Source of the DNA: JBHHYU01 sp046757725
GTDB taxonomy: Bacteria; Desulfobacterota; Binatia; UBA9968
Length of the DNA stretch: 34,078 nt
NCBI GenBank assembly: GCA_046757725.1
Contig: JBHHYU010000024.1
Coordinates: forward strand, 1 to 34,078
Reading direction: 5' to 3'
In this document: piece after piece, positions 22,734 through 31,793 of the stretch
How the letters are laid out: the number at the start of each line of letters is the position of its first letter
Numbering within the stretch: position 1 is the first letter of the stretch
Translations under genes and position numbers: made by a program
The notes under the pieces: model-generated
Told to the model about the DNA's origin: nothing
The model's input: only the letters and a program-made list of their open reading frames with translations
Databases searched by the model: none

Positions 22734-25505
22734 ATGAACCCGCTAAAGGAGTTATGGCATAACGGGCAATCCATCTGGCTCGACTATATTCGTCGGAGCT
22801 TGATTACAAGCGGGGAGTTGCGACAACTCGTTGAAGTGGACGGATGCCGGGGAGTGACCAGTAACCCGACTATCTTCGATAAGGCCATTGCCGGCAGTAC
22901 GGATTACGACGCCGCGCTTAAGGCCTTGCTTGCGAATGATCCTCAAGCTCAGGCTCTCCCACTTTACGAGGCACTGGCGGTTGAGGATATTAGGATGGCG
23001 GCAGATGTCCTGAGGTCGGTGTACGAGGAATCCGCGGGCGCTGATGGCTTTGTCAGCTTCGAGGTCTCTCCGCACCTAGCGCATGATACTCAGGGTACGA
23101 TCGCTGAGGCAAAACGGTTAAATGAGTGGGTAAACCGTCCCAACGTGATGATCAAGGTCCCGGCTACACCAGAGGGTATTCCGGCAATCGAGGCCCTTAT
23201 TGGAGACGGGATCAACGTCAATATCACCCTGATGTTTTCGCTGGGGCATTATGAGGCGGTGGCCGGCGCGTACCTTCGGGGGCTGGAGCATTGTCCCGAG
23301 CCGAGCCGGGTCGCTTCCGTGGCCTCCTTTTTTGTGAGTCGAGTGGACACGGTGGTCGATCGCGCCTTGCAGGGGATAGGCTCCTCTGAGGCCCTAGCCC
23401 TGCAGGGGAAGATTGCCATTGCCAACTCGAAGGTCGTTTATCGGCGTTTTCGGGAGATCTTCCATGGTGATTTGTTCCTGCCACTTGAACGTCGAGGCGC
23501 TCATGTGCAGCGGCCCCTATGGGCCAGTACGGGAACCAAGAATCCGGCATATTCCGATGTCCTCTATGTCGAGGGGCTGATCGGGCCGGACACGGTCAAC
23601 ACCTTACCTCCAGCTACCCTTAATGCCTTCAGGGAGCATGGTCGAGTAGCCGGTTCTACGGTGGAGGCTGGGCTGCAGGAAGCGGATGCTGCCCTATCCC
23701 GGCTGGGGGGGTTGGGCGTGAATCTGGATGCCATTGCCCAGAAACTCCAGGAAGACGGTGTGGTCGCTTTTTCCGACTCTTTTGATAAGTTGTTAGATTC
23801 TCTGGAGGAGAAACGCAAGTCCGTCATTGCCGGTCAAATGGACCGTCAGAGTCTAACCCTGGCCAGTTATCAGAGCCGCGTTGAACACCGCAGGCGTCAA
23901 TTGGAGGCGGCCAAATTCGGCTGTCGACTTTCCAAGAAAGACCCCACTCTCTGGTTTTCCAAACCGGTCGCTGAGGTTACGGACCGTTTGGGTTGGCTGA
24001 CCCTCCCGGAGACCATGCAGGAACAGTTGGAGGACCTGAAAGCCCTTGCAGAGCAGGTGAAAGCGGAAGGGATGCGTCACGTGGTTCTCTTAGGCATGGG
24101 GGGCTCCAGCCTGGCTCCGGAAGTGTTCCAAACCACCTTCGGTAATGCTCCAGGCTATCCCGAGCTGATTGTTCTGGACAGCACCCACCCGGATTCGGTG
24201 CGGGCCGTCAAGGCCCGTATACGGCTAGACCGGAGCCTGTTTTTAGTCTCGAGCAAGTCCGGCACGACGACTGAGACCCTTTCCTTCTTCCGGTATTTTT
24301 GGCACGAGGTCGCCCAGTTGACGGATCAAACCGGGCATCACTTTGTCGCCGTCACTGATCCCGGCACACCTCTGGAGGGGCTCGCGCGCGAGCGTGGTTT
24401 TCGCTGCAGCTTTAAGGCCACGGCGGATGTAGGAGGACGTTACTCGGCACTCACTGTCTTTGGTCTTGTTCCGGCGGCTTTGATTGGAGTGGATGTGCGG
24501 CGTGTTTTGGATCAAGCGTGGAGAATGAGTGAGGCCAGTGCCTTCTGTGTGCAGGAGGCGGATAATCCTTGTCTCGCTCTCGCGGCATCCTTGGGGGAGC
24601 TGACTTTAGCGGGTCGAGACAAGGTCACCTTTGTGTCGTCTGCTTCGTTGGCGGCTTTCCCCTCCTGGATTGAGCAGCTTATCGCCGAAAGTACAGGAAA
24701 GGAGGGAAAGGGGATCGTGCCGGTGGTGGATGAACCGCTGGGTTCACCGGAGCTGTATGGCTCCGACCGCTTTTTCGTTCACTTGCATATGGAAGGCGAT
24801 GAGGACAGGAAGATACACGAGCAGCTGGCATCGCTGGAATCCGCCGGGCACCCCGTGGCGCGTATCAGCCTGACCGATCAATACGATCTCGGCCAGGAGT
24901 TTTTCCGTTGGGAAGTTGCTGTGGCTATCGCAGGCGCCATGCTGGGTATTCATCCTTTCAACCAACCCGATGTGCAATTGGCGAAGGACCTGGCTACGAA
25001 GGCAATGAATAAGAAGCCTCGGACAGGGGCAAAGTTAGGGAGTGGCGGGGCCGAAGCAGAGGAAGTAGCGGGGTCGGATCAGACGGCGTTGGAACAATCC
25101 GCTGCCGCCTGGTTAGGTGAATCACGGGCTGGAGACTATGTAGCGGTGCAGGCTTACCTGAGTCCGAAACCTGAGGTCAGGGCTCTTCTCAAGCGGATCC
25201 GGGAGGTCCTGGGCAGCCGCCTACATTTGGCTACGACAGTGGGCTACGGGCCGCGTTTCCTCCACTCAACCGGACAACTCCACAAGGGAGGACCGAACAA
25301 AGCCCTCGTCTTGCAATTGGTGGATAGCCCTGTGGATGATCTGAAGGTTCCTGAAACTGATTATACCTTCGGTTCTTTGATTCAGGCTCAGGCGTTGGGA
25401 GATTACCAGGCACTGAAACAACGAGGACGACGGTTGCTCAGAGTGAATCTGGGCACGGATGTTGGAGGGGGCCTGACACACTTGGCACAGTTTTTCAAAG
25501 TTTGA
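22734..25505 (+). CDS. Bifunctional transaldolase / glucose-6-phosphate isomerase
   Basis: The 923-residue fusion has an N-terminal transaldolase (residues 1 to about 365: VTSNPTIFDKAI, Schiff-base Lys141 in MIKVPAT, WASTGTKNP) and a C-terminal phosphoglucose isomerase (from about 375: LLGMGGSSLAPE at 452-461 and SSKSGTTTET at 506-515). The first part handles sedoheptulose-7-phosphate plus glyceraldehyde-3-phosphate; the second interconverts glucose-6-phosphate and fructose-6-phosphate. Joining them lets the non-oxidative pathway's fructose-6-phosphate return directly to glucose-6-phosphate. Such tal-pgi fusions are known in several phyla. It begins 62 bases after tkt with a GGGGTGA ribosome binding site. 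Confidence 0.95.
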   Translation: MNPLKELWHNGQSIWLDYIRRSLITSGELRQLVEVDGCRGVTSNPTIFDKAIAGSTDYDAALKALLANDPQAQALPLYEALAVEDIRMAADVLRSVYEESAGADGFVSFEVSPHLAHDTQGTIAEAKRLNEWVNRPNVMIKVPATPEGIPAIEALIGDGINVNITLMFSLGHYEAVAGAYLRGLEHCPEPSRVASVASFFVSRVDTVVDRALQGIGSSEALALQGKIAIANSKVVYRRFREIFHGDLFLPLERRGAHVQRPLWASTGTKNPAYSDVLYVEGLIGPDTVNTLPPATLNAFREHGRVAGSTVEAGLQEADAALSRLGGLGVNLDAIAQKLQEDGVVAFSDSFDKLLDSLEEKRKSVIAGQMDRQSLTLASYQSRVEHRRRQLEAAKFGCRLSKKDPTLWFSKPVAEVTDRLGWLTLPETMQEQLEDLKALAEQVKAEGMRHVVLLGMGGSSLAPEVFQTTFGNAPGYPELIVLDSTHPDSVRAVKARIRLDRSLFLVSSKSGTTTETLSFFRYFWHEVAQLTDQTGHHFVAVTDPGTPLEGLARERGFRCSFKATADVGGRYSALTVFGLVPAALIGVDVRRVLDQAWRMSEASAFCVQEADNPCLALAASLGELTLAGRDKVTFVSSASLAAFPSWIEQLIAESTGKEGKGIVPVVDEPLGSPELYGSDRFFVHLHMEGDEDRKIHEQLASLESAGHPVARISLTDQYDLGQEFFRWEVAVAIAGAMLGIHPFNQPDVQLAKDLATKAMNKKPRTGAKLGSGGAEAEEVAGSDQTALEQSAAAWLGESRAGDYVAVQAYLSPKPEVRALLKRIREVLGSRLHLATTVGYGPRFLHSTGQLHKGGPNKALVLQLVDSPVDDLKVPETDYTFGSLIQAQALGDYQALKQRGRRLLRVNLGTDVGGGLTHLAQFFKV

Positions 25506-25573
25506 GGCTGGCGTGGATCTTTGGGGACGACTGGAAGATTTTGGATTTCGCTTAGTAATAGGGAGGAAGCATC

Positions 25574-26482
25574 ATGGAACTGGCAATGATCGGACTTGGA
25601 CGCATGGGGGCGAACATGGCGGAACGGCTTTTGCGGGGTGGGCACCGGGTGGTGGTTCACGATCGGAAAACTGAAGCGATCAAAAGCCTGGTGGCCAAGC
25701 AAGCGGTTGGAGCCGACTCCCTAGACGCAGTCGCTTCGGCACTGACTCCCCCACGTGCCGTATGGTTAATGGTCCCTTCAGGCGAACCCGTGGACCAGAC
25801 TATTCAGGCATTGATAGGTTGCCTGGAGAAAGAGGATGTCATTATTGATGGGGGTAACAGCAACTACAAGGATACGCAGCGAAAGGCTGAGATGCTTAAA
25901 GAAAAAGGGATTCACTATGTGGATACCGGGACCAGTGGAGGCGTTTGGGGTCTAACGGAAGGATACAGTATGATGGTTGGGGGGGAAGCGGAGGTGGTCG
26001 AACGGCTCAGACCGATTTTCGAGACCTTAGCCCCCGCCTCGGATAAGGGCTGGGGGTACGTAGGCCCGAACGGTGCCGGTCATTTCGTTAAAATGATCCA
26101 CAACGGCATTGAGTATGGCCTCATGCAGGCCTTCGCCGAAGGTTTTGCCCTTATGGAACGCAAGAAGGAGTTTAAACTGGATCTGCACCAGGTCGCGGAA
26201 ATCTGGCGGGAAGGCAGCGTCGTGCGCTCGTGGCTCTTGGACCTGATTGCTAAGGCCTTGGGGGACAACCCGGATCTGCACGGGATCAAACCCTACGTAG
26301 CTGACTCGGGTGAGGGACGTTGGACGGTCTTTGAAGGGGTCGATCTGGATGTTTCAACGCCGGTGATCACGCTGTCACTACTGCAACGGCTTCGTTCCCG
26401 GGACCCGGAGCCTTTCGCCGACAAACTTCTTGCCATGATGAGATATCAGTTTGGTGGTCACCCGATAAAGAGAGAGGGATAA
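25574..26482 (+). CDS. gnd: 6-phosphogluconate dehydrogenase (decarboxylating), short form
   Basis: The 302-residue oxidoreductase converts 6-phosphogluconate to ribulose-5-phosphate, CO2 and reduced coenzyme. The N-terminal Rossmann motif is IGLGRMGANMAERL, followed by DGGNSNYKDTQRKA, the DTGTSGGVWGL substrate loop and the catalytic KMIHNGIEYG (Lys173 to Gly182). The length fits the short (YqeC/GndA-like) class rather than the 470-residue E. coli type. Asp-Arg after the second beta strand (VVVHDRKT) hints at NAD+ rather than strict NADP+ use, but this is not decisive. GGGAGGAA precedes the ATG. It is followed by glk after eight bases. Confidence 0.94.
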   Translation: MELAMIGLGRMGANMAERLLRGGHRVVVHDRKTEAIKSLVAKQAVGADSLDAVASALTPPRAVWLMVPSGEPVDQTIQALIGCLEKEDVIIDGGNSNYKDTQRKAEMLKEKGIHYVDTGTSGGVWGLTEGYSMMVGGEAEVVERLRPIFETLAPASDKGWGYVGPNGAGHFVKMIHNGIEYGLMQAFAEGFALMERKKEFKLDLHQVAEIWREGSVVRSWLLDLIAKALGDNPDLHGIKPYVADSGEGRWTVFEGVDLDVSTPVITLSLLQRLRSRDPEPFADKLLAMMRYQFGGHPIKREG

Positions 26483-26490
26483 ACCTGAAA

Positions 26491-27498
26491 GTGGCTCCTC
26501 GAGAGGTCATACTTGGAGGGGATATCGGCGGAACAAAAACGAATCTAGCGCTTTATTCCGTTCAGGGAGATAAACTGACTCCCGTCGTAAAGGAAAAATT
26601 TGCCAGTAGGAATTATTCCAGCCTGGAGCCGATCCTTCAAGAATTTCTGCTGCGTAACACGACTCCAACTAGAAGCGCCTGTTTTGGAGTTGCCGGGCCC
26701 GTGATCGACGGGAGATGTCAAACCCCCAACTTGCCCTGGATCTTGGATGTGCGGGAACTCTCCCGGTCGCTGGATCTGGATTCCGTTGCGTTGATCAACG
26801 ATCTTGAGGCTACCGCTTACGGGATTTTGACTCTCGATGCCCAACAATTCGAGGTCCTCAACAAAGGCCGCTCGCAGCCCGAGGGCAATATGGCCCTCAT
26901 CGCTGCAGGGACAGGCCTGGGGGAGGCCTTTTTTTTCTGGGATGGCAACGACTATCATCCATCTTCCTCGGAGGGCGGTCACGTGGACTTTGGACCGAGA
27001 ACTCCCCTTGAGTCGGAACTGCTGCGGTATTTGATGCCTCGTTTTGACCACGTGAGTTATGAGCGATTGGTCTCTGGTCCAGGCCTTCTCAATATTTACA
27101 ATTTCCTAAAGGAGACCGGTCGACTCACGGAGCCTCCCTGGTTAAAGGCGAGACTAGTGAAGGGCGACTCCTGTGCGATAATCTCGGAGGTCGCATTGCG
27201 TGAGGAGGCTGAGATTTGTGTTAAAGCGCTCGATCTCTTTGTTTCCCTTTATGGGGCCGAGGCAGGCAACTTAGCGTTAAAAGCAAAAGCAGTCGGAGGG
27301 TTTTATGTTGGCGGGGGCATTGCGCCCAAAATTCTTAAAAAACTTAAAGGCGGTCTATTCATGCAAGCCTTTATCGACAAAGGTCGGTTCAGCGGATTAC
27401 TTTCCGACATTCCGGTGCGGGTGGTATTGAATGAGGAAGCCGCGCTTGAAGGCGCAGCCTATTACGCGGCGCTTCGATCTGAGAGGCCGGTCCAATGA
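26491..27498 (+). CDS. glk: Glucokinase (Glk family)
   Basis: The 335-residue kinase phosphorylates glucose with ATP. Motifs are GGDIGGTKTNLAL (phosphate-1), FGVAGPVIDGRC, LINDLEATAYGI, IAAGTGLGEAFFFW (phosphate-2), the SEGGHVDFGP segment with the catalytic base region, and YVGGGIAPKIL (adenosine). It lacks the ROK zinc motif, so it belongs to the Pfam Glucokinase type. The GTG start follows gnd by eight bases; a CTG six bases earlier is closer to the GAGAGGG and cannot be excluded. Its place beside a sugar ABC importer suggests it acts on imported or intracellularly released free glucose. Confidence 0.92.
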   Translation: MAPREVILGGDIGGTKTNLALYSVQGDKLTPVVKEKFASRNYSSLEPILQEFLLRNTTPTRSACFGVAGPVIDGRCQTPNLPWILDVRELSRSLDLDSVALINDLEATAYGILTLDAQQFEVLNKGRSQPEGNMALIAAGTGLGEAFFFWDGNDYHPSSSEGGHVDFGPRTPLESELLRYLMPRFDHVSYERLVSGPGLLNIYNFLKETGRLTEPPWLKARLVKGDSCAIISEVALREEAEICVKALDLFVSLYGAEAGNLALKAKAVGGFYVGGGIAPKILKKLKGGLFMQAFIDKGRFSGLLSDIPVRVVLNEEAALEGAAYYAALRSERPVQ

Positions 27499-28232
27499 CC
27501 AGGGCAAAGCTGGTGGTCTGTCAGGACCTCAAAGACTTGTATCGGAAGGTGGCCGGTGAATTTGTCCGGTTAGCTAGAGAATCCGTTAGAGCAACAGGGC
27601 GATTTGTCACAGCTCTCTCCGGAGGCGCCACCCCCAAAGGACTCTATTCTCTGCTAGCGGCAACCGAGTTTCAGGAGCAGATCCCCTGGTCTCAGGTCCA
27701 TCTGTTCTGGGGAGACGAACGCTGCGTTTCCCCAGAGCATCCTGAAAGTAACTATCGGCTGGTTCGCGAGACTCTGCTCTCCAAGATTGCTATTCCCGCG
27801 GAGTCGATCCATCGAATGGCGGGAGAGTTAGATCCCCCTGTAGCGGCGATAAGATATGAAGATAGTCTAAAGGAGTTCTTTAACCTTGTAAAAGATCAGC
27901 CTCCAAGGTTTGACTTGATTCTCTTGGGCTTAGGAGACGACGGACACACGGCGTCTCTGTTTCCCGGGAGCGCCGCCCTCAACGAGACTCGGAGTCTGGT
28001 TGCGTCGCTTTATGTTGAGAAGCTGATGGCCCACCGCCTGACGCTGACTTTACCTGTACTCAACCAGGCCGCTAACGTTCTTTTTCTGGTTGCAGGGAAA
28101 AACAAGGCAAACATCCTGAGAAATGTTTTACAAAAGAGAGGGGCGTCTAAAAATCTTCCGGCACAGCTTGTTCAACCCGTGTCGGGACGACTCATCTGGT
28201 TTGCGGATCAGGCTGCAGCCCGTTCCTGCTAA
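27495..28232 (+). CDS. pgl: 6-phosphogluconolactonase
   Basis: The 245-residue enzyme of the DevB/Pgl type hydrolyses 6-phosphogluconolactone. Motifs are ALSGGATPKGLYSLL, HLFWGDERCVSPEHPESNYRL and LGLGDDGHTASLFPGS, all expected for the family. It overlaps glk by four bases (ATGA), so translation is coupled. Together with gnd and glk it covers the oxidative pentose phosphate pathway apart from glucose-6-phosphate dehydrogenase. Confidence 0.95.
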   Translation: MTRAKLVVCQDLKDLYRKVAGEFVRLARESVRATGRFVTALSGGATPKGLYSLLAATEFQEQIPWSQVHLFWGDERCVSPEHPESNYRLVRETLLSKIAIPAESIHRMAGELDPPVAAIRYEDSLKEFFNLVKDQPPRFDLILLGLGDDGHTASLFPGSAALNETRSLVASLYVEKLMAHRLTLTLPVLNQAANVLFLVAGKNKANILRNVLQKRGASKNLPAQLVQPVSGRLIWFADQAAARSC

Positions 28233-28277
28233 CGAGGCCAAAGCGCGGTCATCGGGTTGGTTAGAAGGCTTGTCTCT

Positions 28278-29558
28278 ATGAAAAAATACCCCTCTGCGCT
28301 CAGAGAAAATGTTCACATGTGGGTCGATAAAATCAAGAGTGTCGACATTCTGGTAGGCATACCCAGCTTCAACAATGAGGATACCATAGGTTTTGTTGTG
28401 GAGCAGGCGGGCAAGGGGCTGGCTGCGCATTTTCCTAAATATAAATCAGCGATCTTTCTTGCGGACGGGGGATCGCTGGATGATACGCGGGAACATGCTT
28501 ACCAGGCTGCCAGTCCGGAGGAGGTTCAGAAGCGCGTGACCATCTATCGCGGGATGCCGGGCAAGGGTACCTCTTTCCGTGCTGTTTTTGAGGTAGCTAA
28601 CCTCCTCAATGCAAAAGCGGTGGCCGTGGTAGACTCGGACTTGCGCAGCATCACGCCGGAGTGGATCAAGCTATTGCTGGAACCTATCCTGGACCAAACT
28701 GCAGAGTTTGTCGTCCCGTTTTACCGAAGGCATAAATTTGATGGCACCATTACCAATCACATTGTCTATCCCATGACCCGGTCGCTTTATGGTGTGGATG
28801 TGCGACAGCCGATTGGGGGGGATTTCGCCTTTTCACCGGAACTCGCTGCCTTTTACCGGGGAGCGGATGTCTGGGAAACGGATACGGCTAGATTCGGGAT
28901 CGATATCTGGATGACGACTTGTGCTATCAACGAAGGTTACAAGGTGGCACAGACCTATCTGGGAGCAAAGATCCATAACCCTAAAGACCCGGCTTCCGAT
29001 TTAGGTCCCATGTTTCAGCAGGTCGTGAGCACGTTGTTCTACCTGATGGGCAAGTATGAACGGAACTGGCGCAGGGATAACCCTATCCATCTGGTGCCTA
29101 TCAACAACAAGAAGGAGCAGGAGCCTCGGTTAGAGACTGTGCCTGTGAGCCTGGGTAAGCTGCACTCGGAGTTCATAGAAGGGTTCAACCATTTTCGGCC
29201 CATGTATAAGGAGATCCTGAATCCGAGGAACATGGCAAGGCTGGAGCAGATCCATAAAAGTTGGGAAGCCAATCAAGATGAGGAGATTGATGCCGACTTA
29301 TGGTGCAAGGTCCTGTATGACTTTGCCTGTGTATTCCAATTGTGGCAGAGGAACAGAAGGCGATTGGTAGATATCATTGCCCCAATTTACTTTGGCCGCA
29401 CCAAAAGTTACTGCAAGCAGGTCATGAACCTCAGCAATCACCAGGCGGAAATGGTTGTGCAGGACCAGGCGAAGACATTTGCGCAAAACAAGCCGTATCT
29501 CCTCCAAAGATTCTCTTTCTGGGAAAATGAAGGGTCGGTGGCATCTGAGATGGATTGA
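28278..29558 (+). CDS. GT-A glycosyltransferase resembling mannosyl-/glucosylglycerate synthases
   Basis: The 426-residue enzyme has an N-terminal GT-A domain: ILVGIPSFNNEDTIGFVV, FLADGGSLDDT, PGKGTSFRAVFEVA, a DxD-type VVDSDLRSITPEWI, and further QPIGGDFAFSPEL, ARFGIDIWMTT and KIHNPKDP, where the His is a candidate third metal ligand. This order recalls GT78/GT81 mannosylglycerate and glucosyl-3-phosphoglycerate synthases, which make compatible solutes. The C-terminal part is helical and charged. ATG at 28278 is preferred over TTG at 28257 because AAGG lies nine bases upstream. It lies between pgl and the ABC genes; the binding-protein gene starts inside its 3' end. The acceptor (glycerate, phosphoglycerate or other) is unknown. 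Confidence 0.72.
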   Translation: MKKYPSALRENVHMWVDKIKSVDILVGIPSFNNEDTIGFVVEQAGKGLAAHFPKYKSAIFLADGGSLDDTREHAYQAASPEEVQKRVTIYRGMPGKGTSFRAVFEVANLLNAKAVAVVDSDLRSITPEWIKLLLEPILDQTAEFVVPFYRRHKFDGTITNHIVYPMTRSLYGVDVRQPIGGDFAFSPELAAFYRGADVWETDTARFGIDIWMTTCAINEGYKVAQTYLGAKIHNPKDPASDLGPMFQQVVSTLFYLMGKYERNWRRDNPIHLVPINNKKEQEPRLETVPVSLGKLHSEFIEGFNHFRPMYKEILNPRNMARLEQIHKSWEANQDEEIDADLWCKVLYDFACVFQLWQRNRRRLVDIIAPIYFGRTKSYCKQVMNLSNHQAEMVVQDQAKTFAQNKPYLLQRFSFWENEGSVASEMD

Positions 29559-30906
29559 ATCTCCGAGGGAAGCGCTGAGCGCAGGAACCCCTCGCAGCCG
29601 GTTTGAAAAAAGGCGCGGAGCCGTAGTCGTAGCCGGTCTTGTAGGACTAACACTTTTTTTGGTTGTCTTATTACCGTCCCCGTTTTTAGCCGCACAGAAC
29701 AAGATTCACTTTGTTACCTGGAAGCCGCAGATCCCGCGAGTTTGGCAGCGCGCAATTGCGGATTTTGAGGCGCGGAATCCGGGGACCAAGATTGTCCGTG
29801 AAGTCGGTCCAGCCTCCGCAACGGAATTTCATGACCTGGTCACTCAGAAGTTAAAAAACCACGATCCCGAGATGGATGTGTTTTTTATGGATGTCATCTG
29901 GCCTGCGGAATTTGCCGCAGCCGGATGGGCGCTATCCCTAGATCGAGTTTTTACCGGTGTGGAGCAGCAAAAATTCCTCGATGCCCCCATACGTGCCAAT
30001 ACCTATGAAGGCGGGATTTATGGTATCCCGGTTTTTGTCGACGCAGGATTGCTGTACTATCGTAAGGATCTTTTGCGGAGATACGGTTTTTCTCCTCCCC
30101 GGACCTGGCCGGAGCTCGTAAAGCAGGCTAAGGCTATTCTGGCTAAAGAAAAAGCTGCTCATCTCACAGGTTTCTCCGGCCAGTTTAAGCAGTATGAAGG
30201 TCTCATATGCAACATGATGGAGTTTATCCTGAGTAATGGGGGATCGCTTTGGGACGAGAAGAAACTGCAGGGGAGGCTCCATGGTCGGAAGGCTGAGGAG
30301 GCAGTTAAATTTGTGCGCGACGAGATCATTCGTGGCATCTCCCATCGAGGAGTCTTAGCCTACCAGGAGTCTGAATCTTTAGCTCTGTTTACACAAGGGA
30401 AAGCCATTTTTCATCGCAACTGGCCCTATGCATGGGCCATCGCCAATGACCCAGGGAAATCCAAGGTGGCCGGCGAGGTCGGTATGATGCCTCTACCCTC
30501 ATTTCCGGGTGGCAAGAGCGTGGCTACTCTCGGTGGGTGGCAGTTAGGGATCAGCCGGTTTTCAAGAAAACCCGGCATGGCGTGGAAATTTATCTCCTTC
30601 ATGACGAATAGGAAAGTCCAAAAAAGGATTGCGCTTGTTACGGGACGGGCTCCGGCTCGAAAGGCGCTCTACCGTGATCCTGAGGTGCTAAAGAAACATC
30701 CCCAGCTGCGTTCTCTATGGCAAACTTTCGTGCGCGCCGTTCCACGGCCGCGAACTCCCGTCTATACGCCGTTGTCCAACGTAATGCAGCGCTATTTTAG
30801 CTCGGCGATAGCCGTGCCGGACTCGGACATCGACCAGTTAGCTCACTCAGCCTCGAAAGATATGAACAAAATTCTGGGTCTCTTGAAGAAGAAAAATGCG
30901 CCATGA
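29527..30906 (+). CDS. Sugar ABC transporter substrate-binding protein
   Basis: The 459-residue family-1 solute-binding protein is of the MalE/ThuE kind. After a positively charged N-terminus of about 30 residues comes a strong hydrophobic signal (GAVVVAGLVGLTLFLVVLLPSP) ending near FLAAQ. The mature lobes follow with VTWKPQIPRVWQRAIADFEARNPG, MDVFFMDVIWPAEFAAAGW and FSGQFKQYEG. It captures a sugar, probably a glucoside or disaccharide, in the periplasm. The ATG at 29527 is inside the glycosyltransferase gene (32-base overlap). A more upstream start at 29455 is possible, but it would add a non-conserved Arg-rich stretch. It is translationally coupled to the permease through ATGA. Confidence 0.88.
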   Translation: MKGRWHLRWIESPREALSAGTPRSRFEKRRGAVVVAGLVGLTLFLVVLLPSPFLAAQNKIHFVTWKPQIPRVWQRAIADFEARNPGTKIVREVGPASATEFHDLVTQKLKNHDPEMDVFFMDVIWPAEFAAAGWALSLDRVFTGVEQQKFLDAPIRANTYEGGIYGIPVFVDAGLLYYRKDLLRRYGFSPPRTWPELVKQAKAILAKEKAAHLTGFSGQFKQYEGLICNMMEFILSNGGSLWDEKKLQGRLHGRKAEEAVKFVRDEIIRGISHRGVLAYQESESLALFTQGKAIFHRNWPYAWAIANDPGKSKVAGEVGMMPLPSFPGGKSVATLGGWQLGISRFSRKPGMAWKFISFMTNRKVQKRIALVTGRAPARKALYRDPEVLKKHPQLRSLWQTFVRAVPRPRTPVYTPLSNVMQRYFSSAIAVPDSDIDQLAHSASKDMNKILGLLKKKNAP

Positions 30907-31793
30907 GAACTTCCCGTAACCTTGCTGTTCAACTGGTGCTGCCGAGTTTCTTGTTTATCCTGATTTTCACTCTCTACCCCATTTTCGAATCTTTCCGCCT
31001 GAGTTTCTATCGTCTAATTCTGACGCTTCCGTGGCTCGGGCAGCAATATATTGGGTGGGAAAACTACCGGGAACTTTTTAGCGATCCCGTTGCCCTCAGC
31101 TCCGTGTTTACAACGCTCGTCTTCGCGTTGGTAACCGTTCCTCTGGAGATCCTTTTGGGCCTCGGTGTGGCACTGGTCTTGAATGAGTCCCTTCGAGGCC
31201 GGGGGCTCATTCGGGCGGTGGTGCTGATCCCTTGGGCGATCCCCACGGTAGTTTCCGCCCAGATGTGGCGCTTCATTTTCAATGACCGCTATGGACTTTT
31301 CAACTTCTTGTTCTTTGGAAGTGAGACCTATCGCTATCTTGCTCCCCTGGCCGATCCCGAAATGGCGCTGATTGCCATTATGGTTGGAGAAATCTGGAAA
31401 ACGACCTCTTTTGCGGCCCTCATTATCCTCGCCGGTTTACAGACCATCCCTGACGAGCTCTATGAGGCGGCGAGTATCGATGGCGCCTCGACCTGTCAAA
31501 AATTTCGCTACATCACGTTACCTCTGGTGAAGCCAGCGGTTCTTCTGGCTTTGCTTTTTAGGACCATCGATGCATTGCGTGTCTTTGATCTGGTCTTTGT
31601 TATGACTCAGGGAGGGCCCGCAGATGCCACCAACGTCCTTCAGTTTTACGGATACAAAAAGAGCTTTGCCGAGGGGATGATCGGTTATGGTTCTACAATC
31701 TCGGTTATGGTCTTTGCCCTCTCGCTTTTGCTTTGCCTTATCTACATTCGTTGGTTTGGTGCGCGCATTTTGGAGGGAGCGGAGGCGAGATGA
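30903..31793 (+). CDS. Sugar ABC transporter permease, MalF/UgpA type
   Basis: The 296-residue inner-membrane permease has six predicted helices and the conserved EAA loop, YEAASIDGASTCQKFRYITLPLVKPAV, that contacts the ATPase. The N-terminal helix plus the YIGWENYRELF periplasmic segment are typical of the carbohydrate uptake transporter-1 family. It overlaps the binding-protein gene by four bases and the next permease gene by four bases. Confidence 0.94.
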   Translation: MRTSRNLAVQLVLPSFLFILIFTLYPIFESFRLSFYRLILTLPWLGQQYIGWENYRELFSDPVALSSVFTTLVFALVTVPLEILLGLGVALVLNESLRGRGLIRAVVLIPWAIPTVVSAQMWRFIFNDRYGLFNFLFFGSETYRYLAPLADPEMALIAIMVGEIWKTTSFAALIILAGLQTIPDELYEAASIDGASTCQKFRYITLPLVKPAVLLALLFRTIDALRVFDLVFVMTQGGPADATNVLQFYGYKKSFAEGMIGYGSTISVMVFALSLLLCLIYIRWFGARILEGAEAR

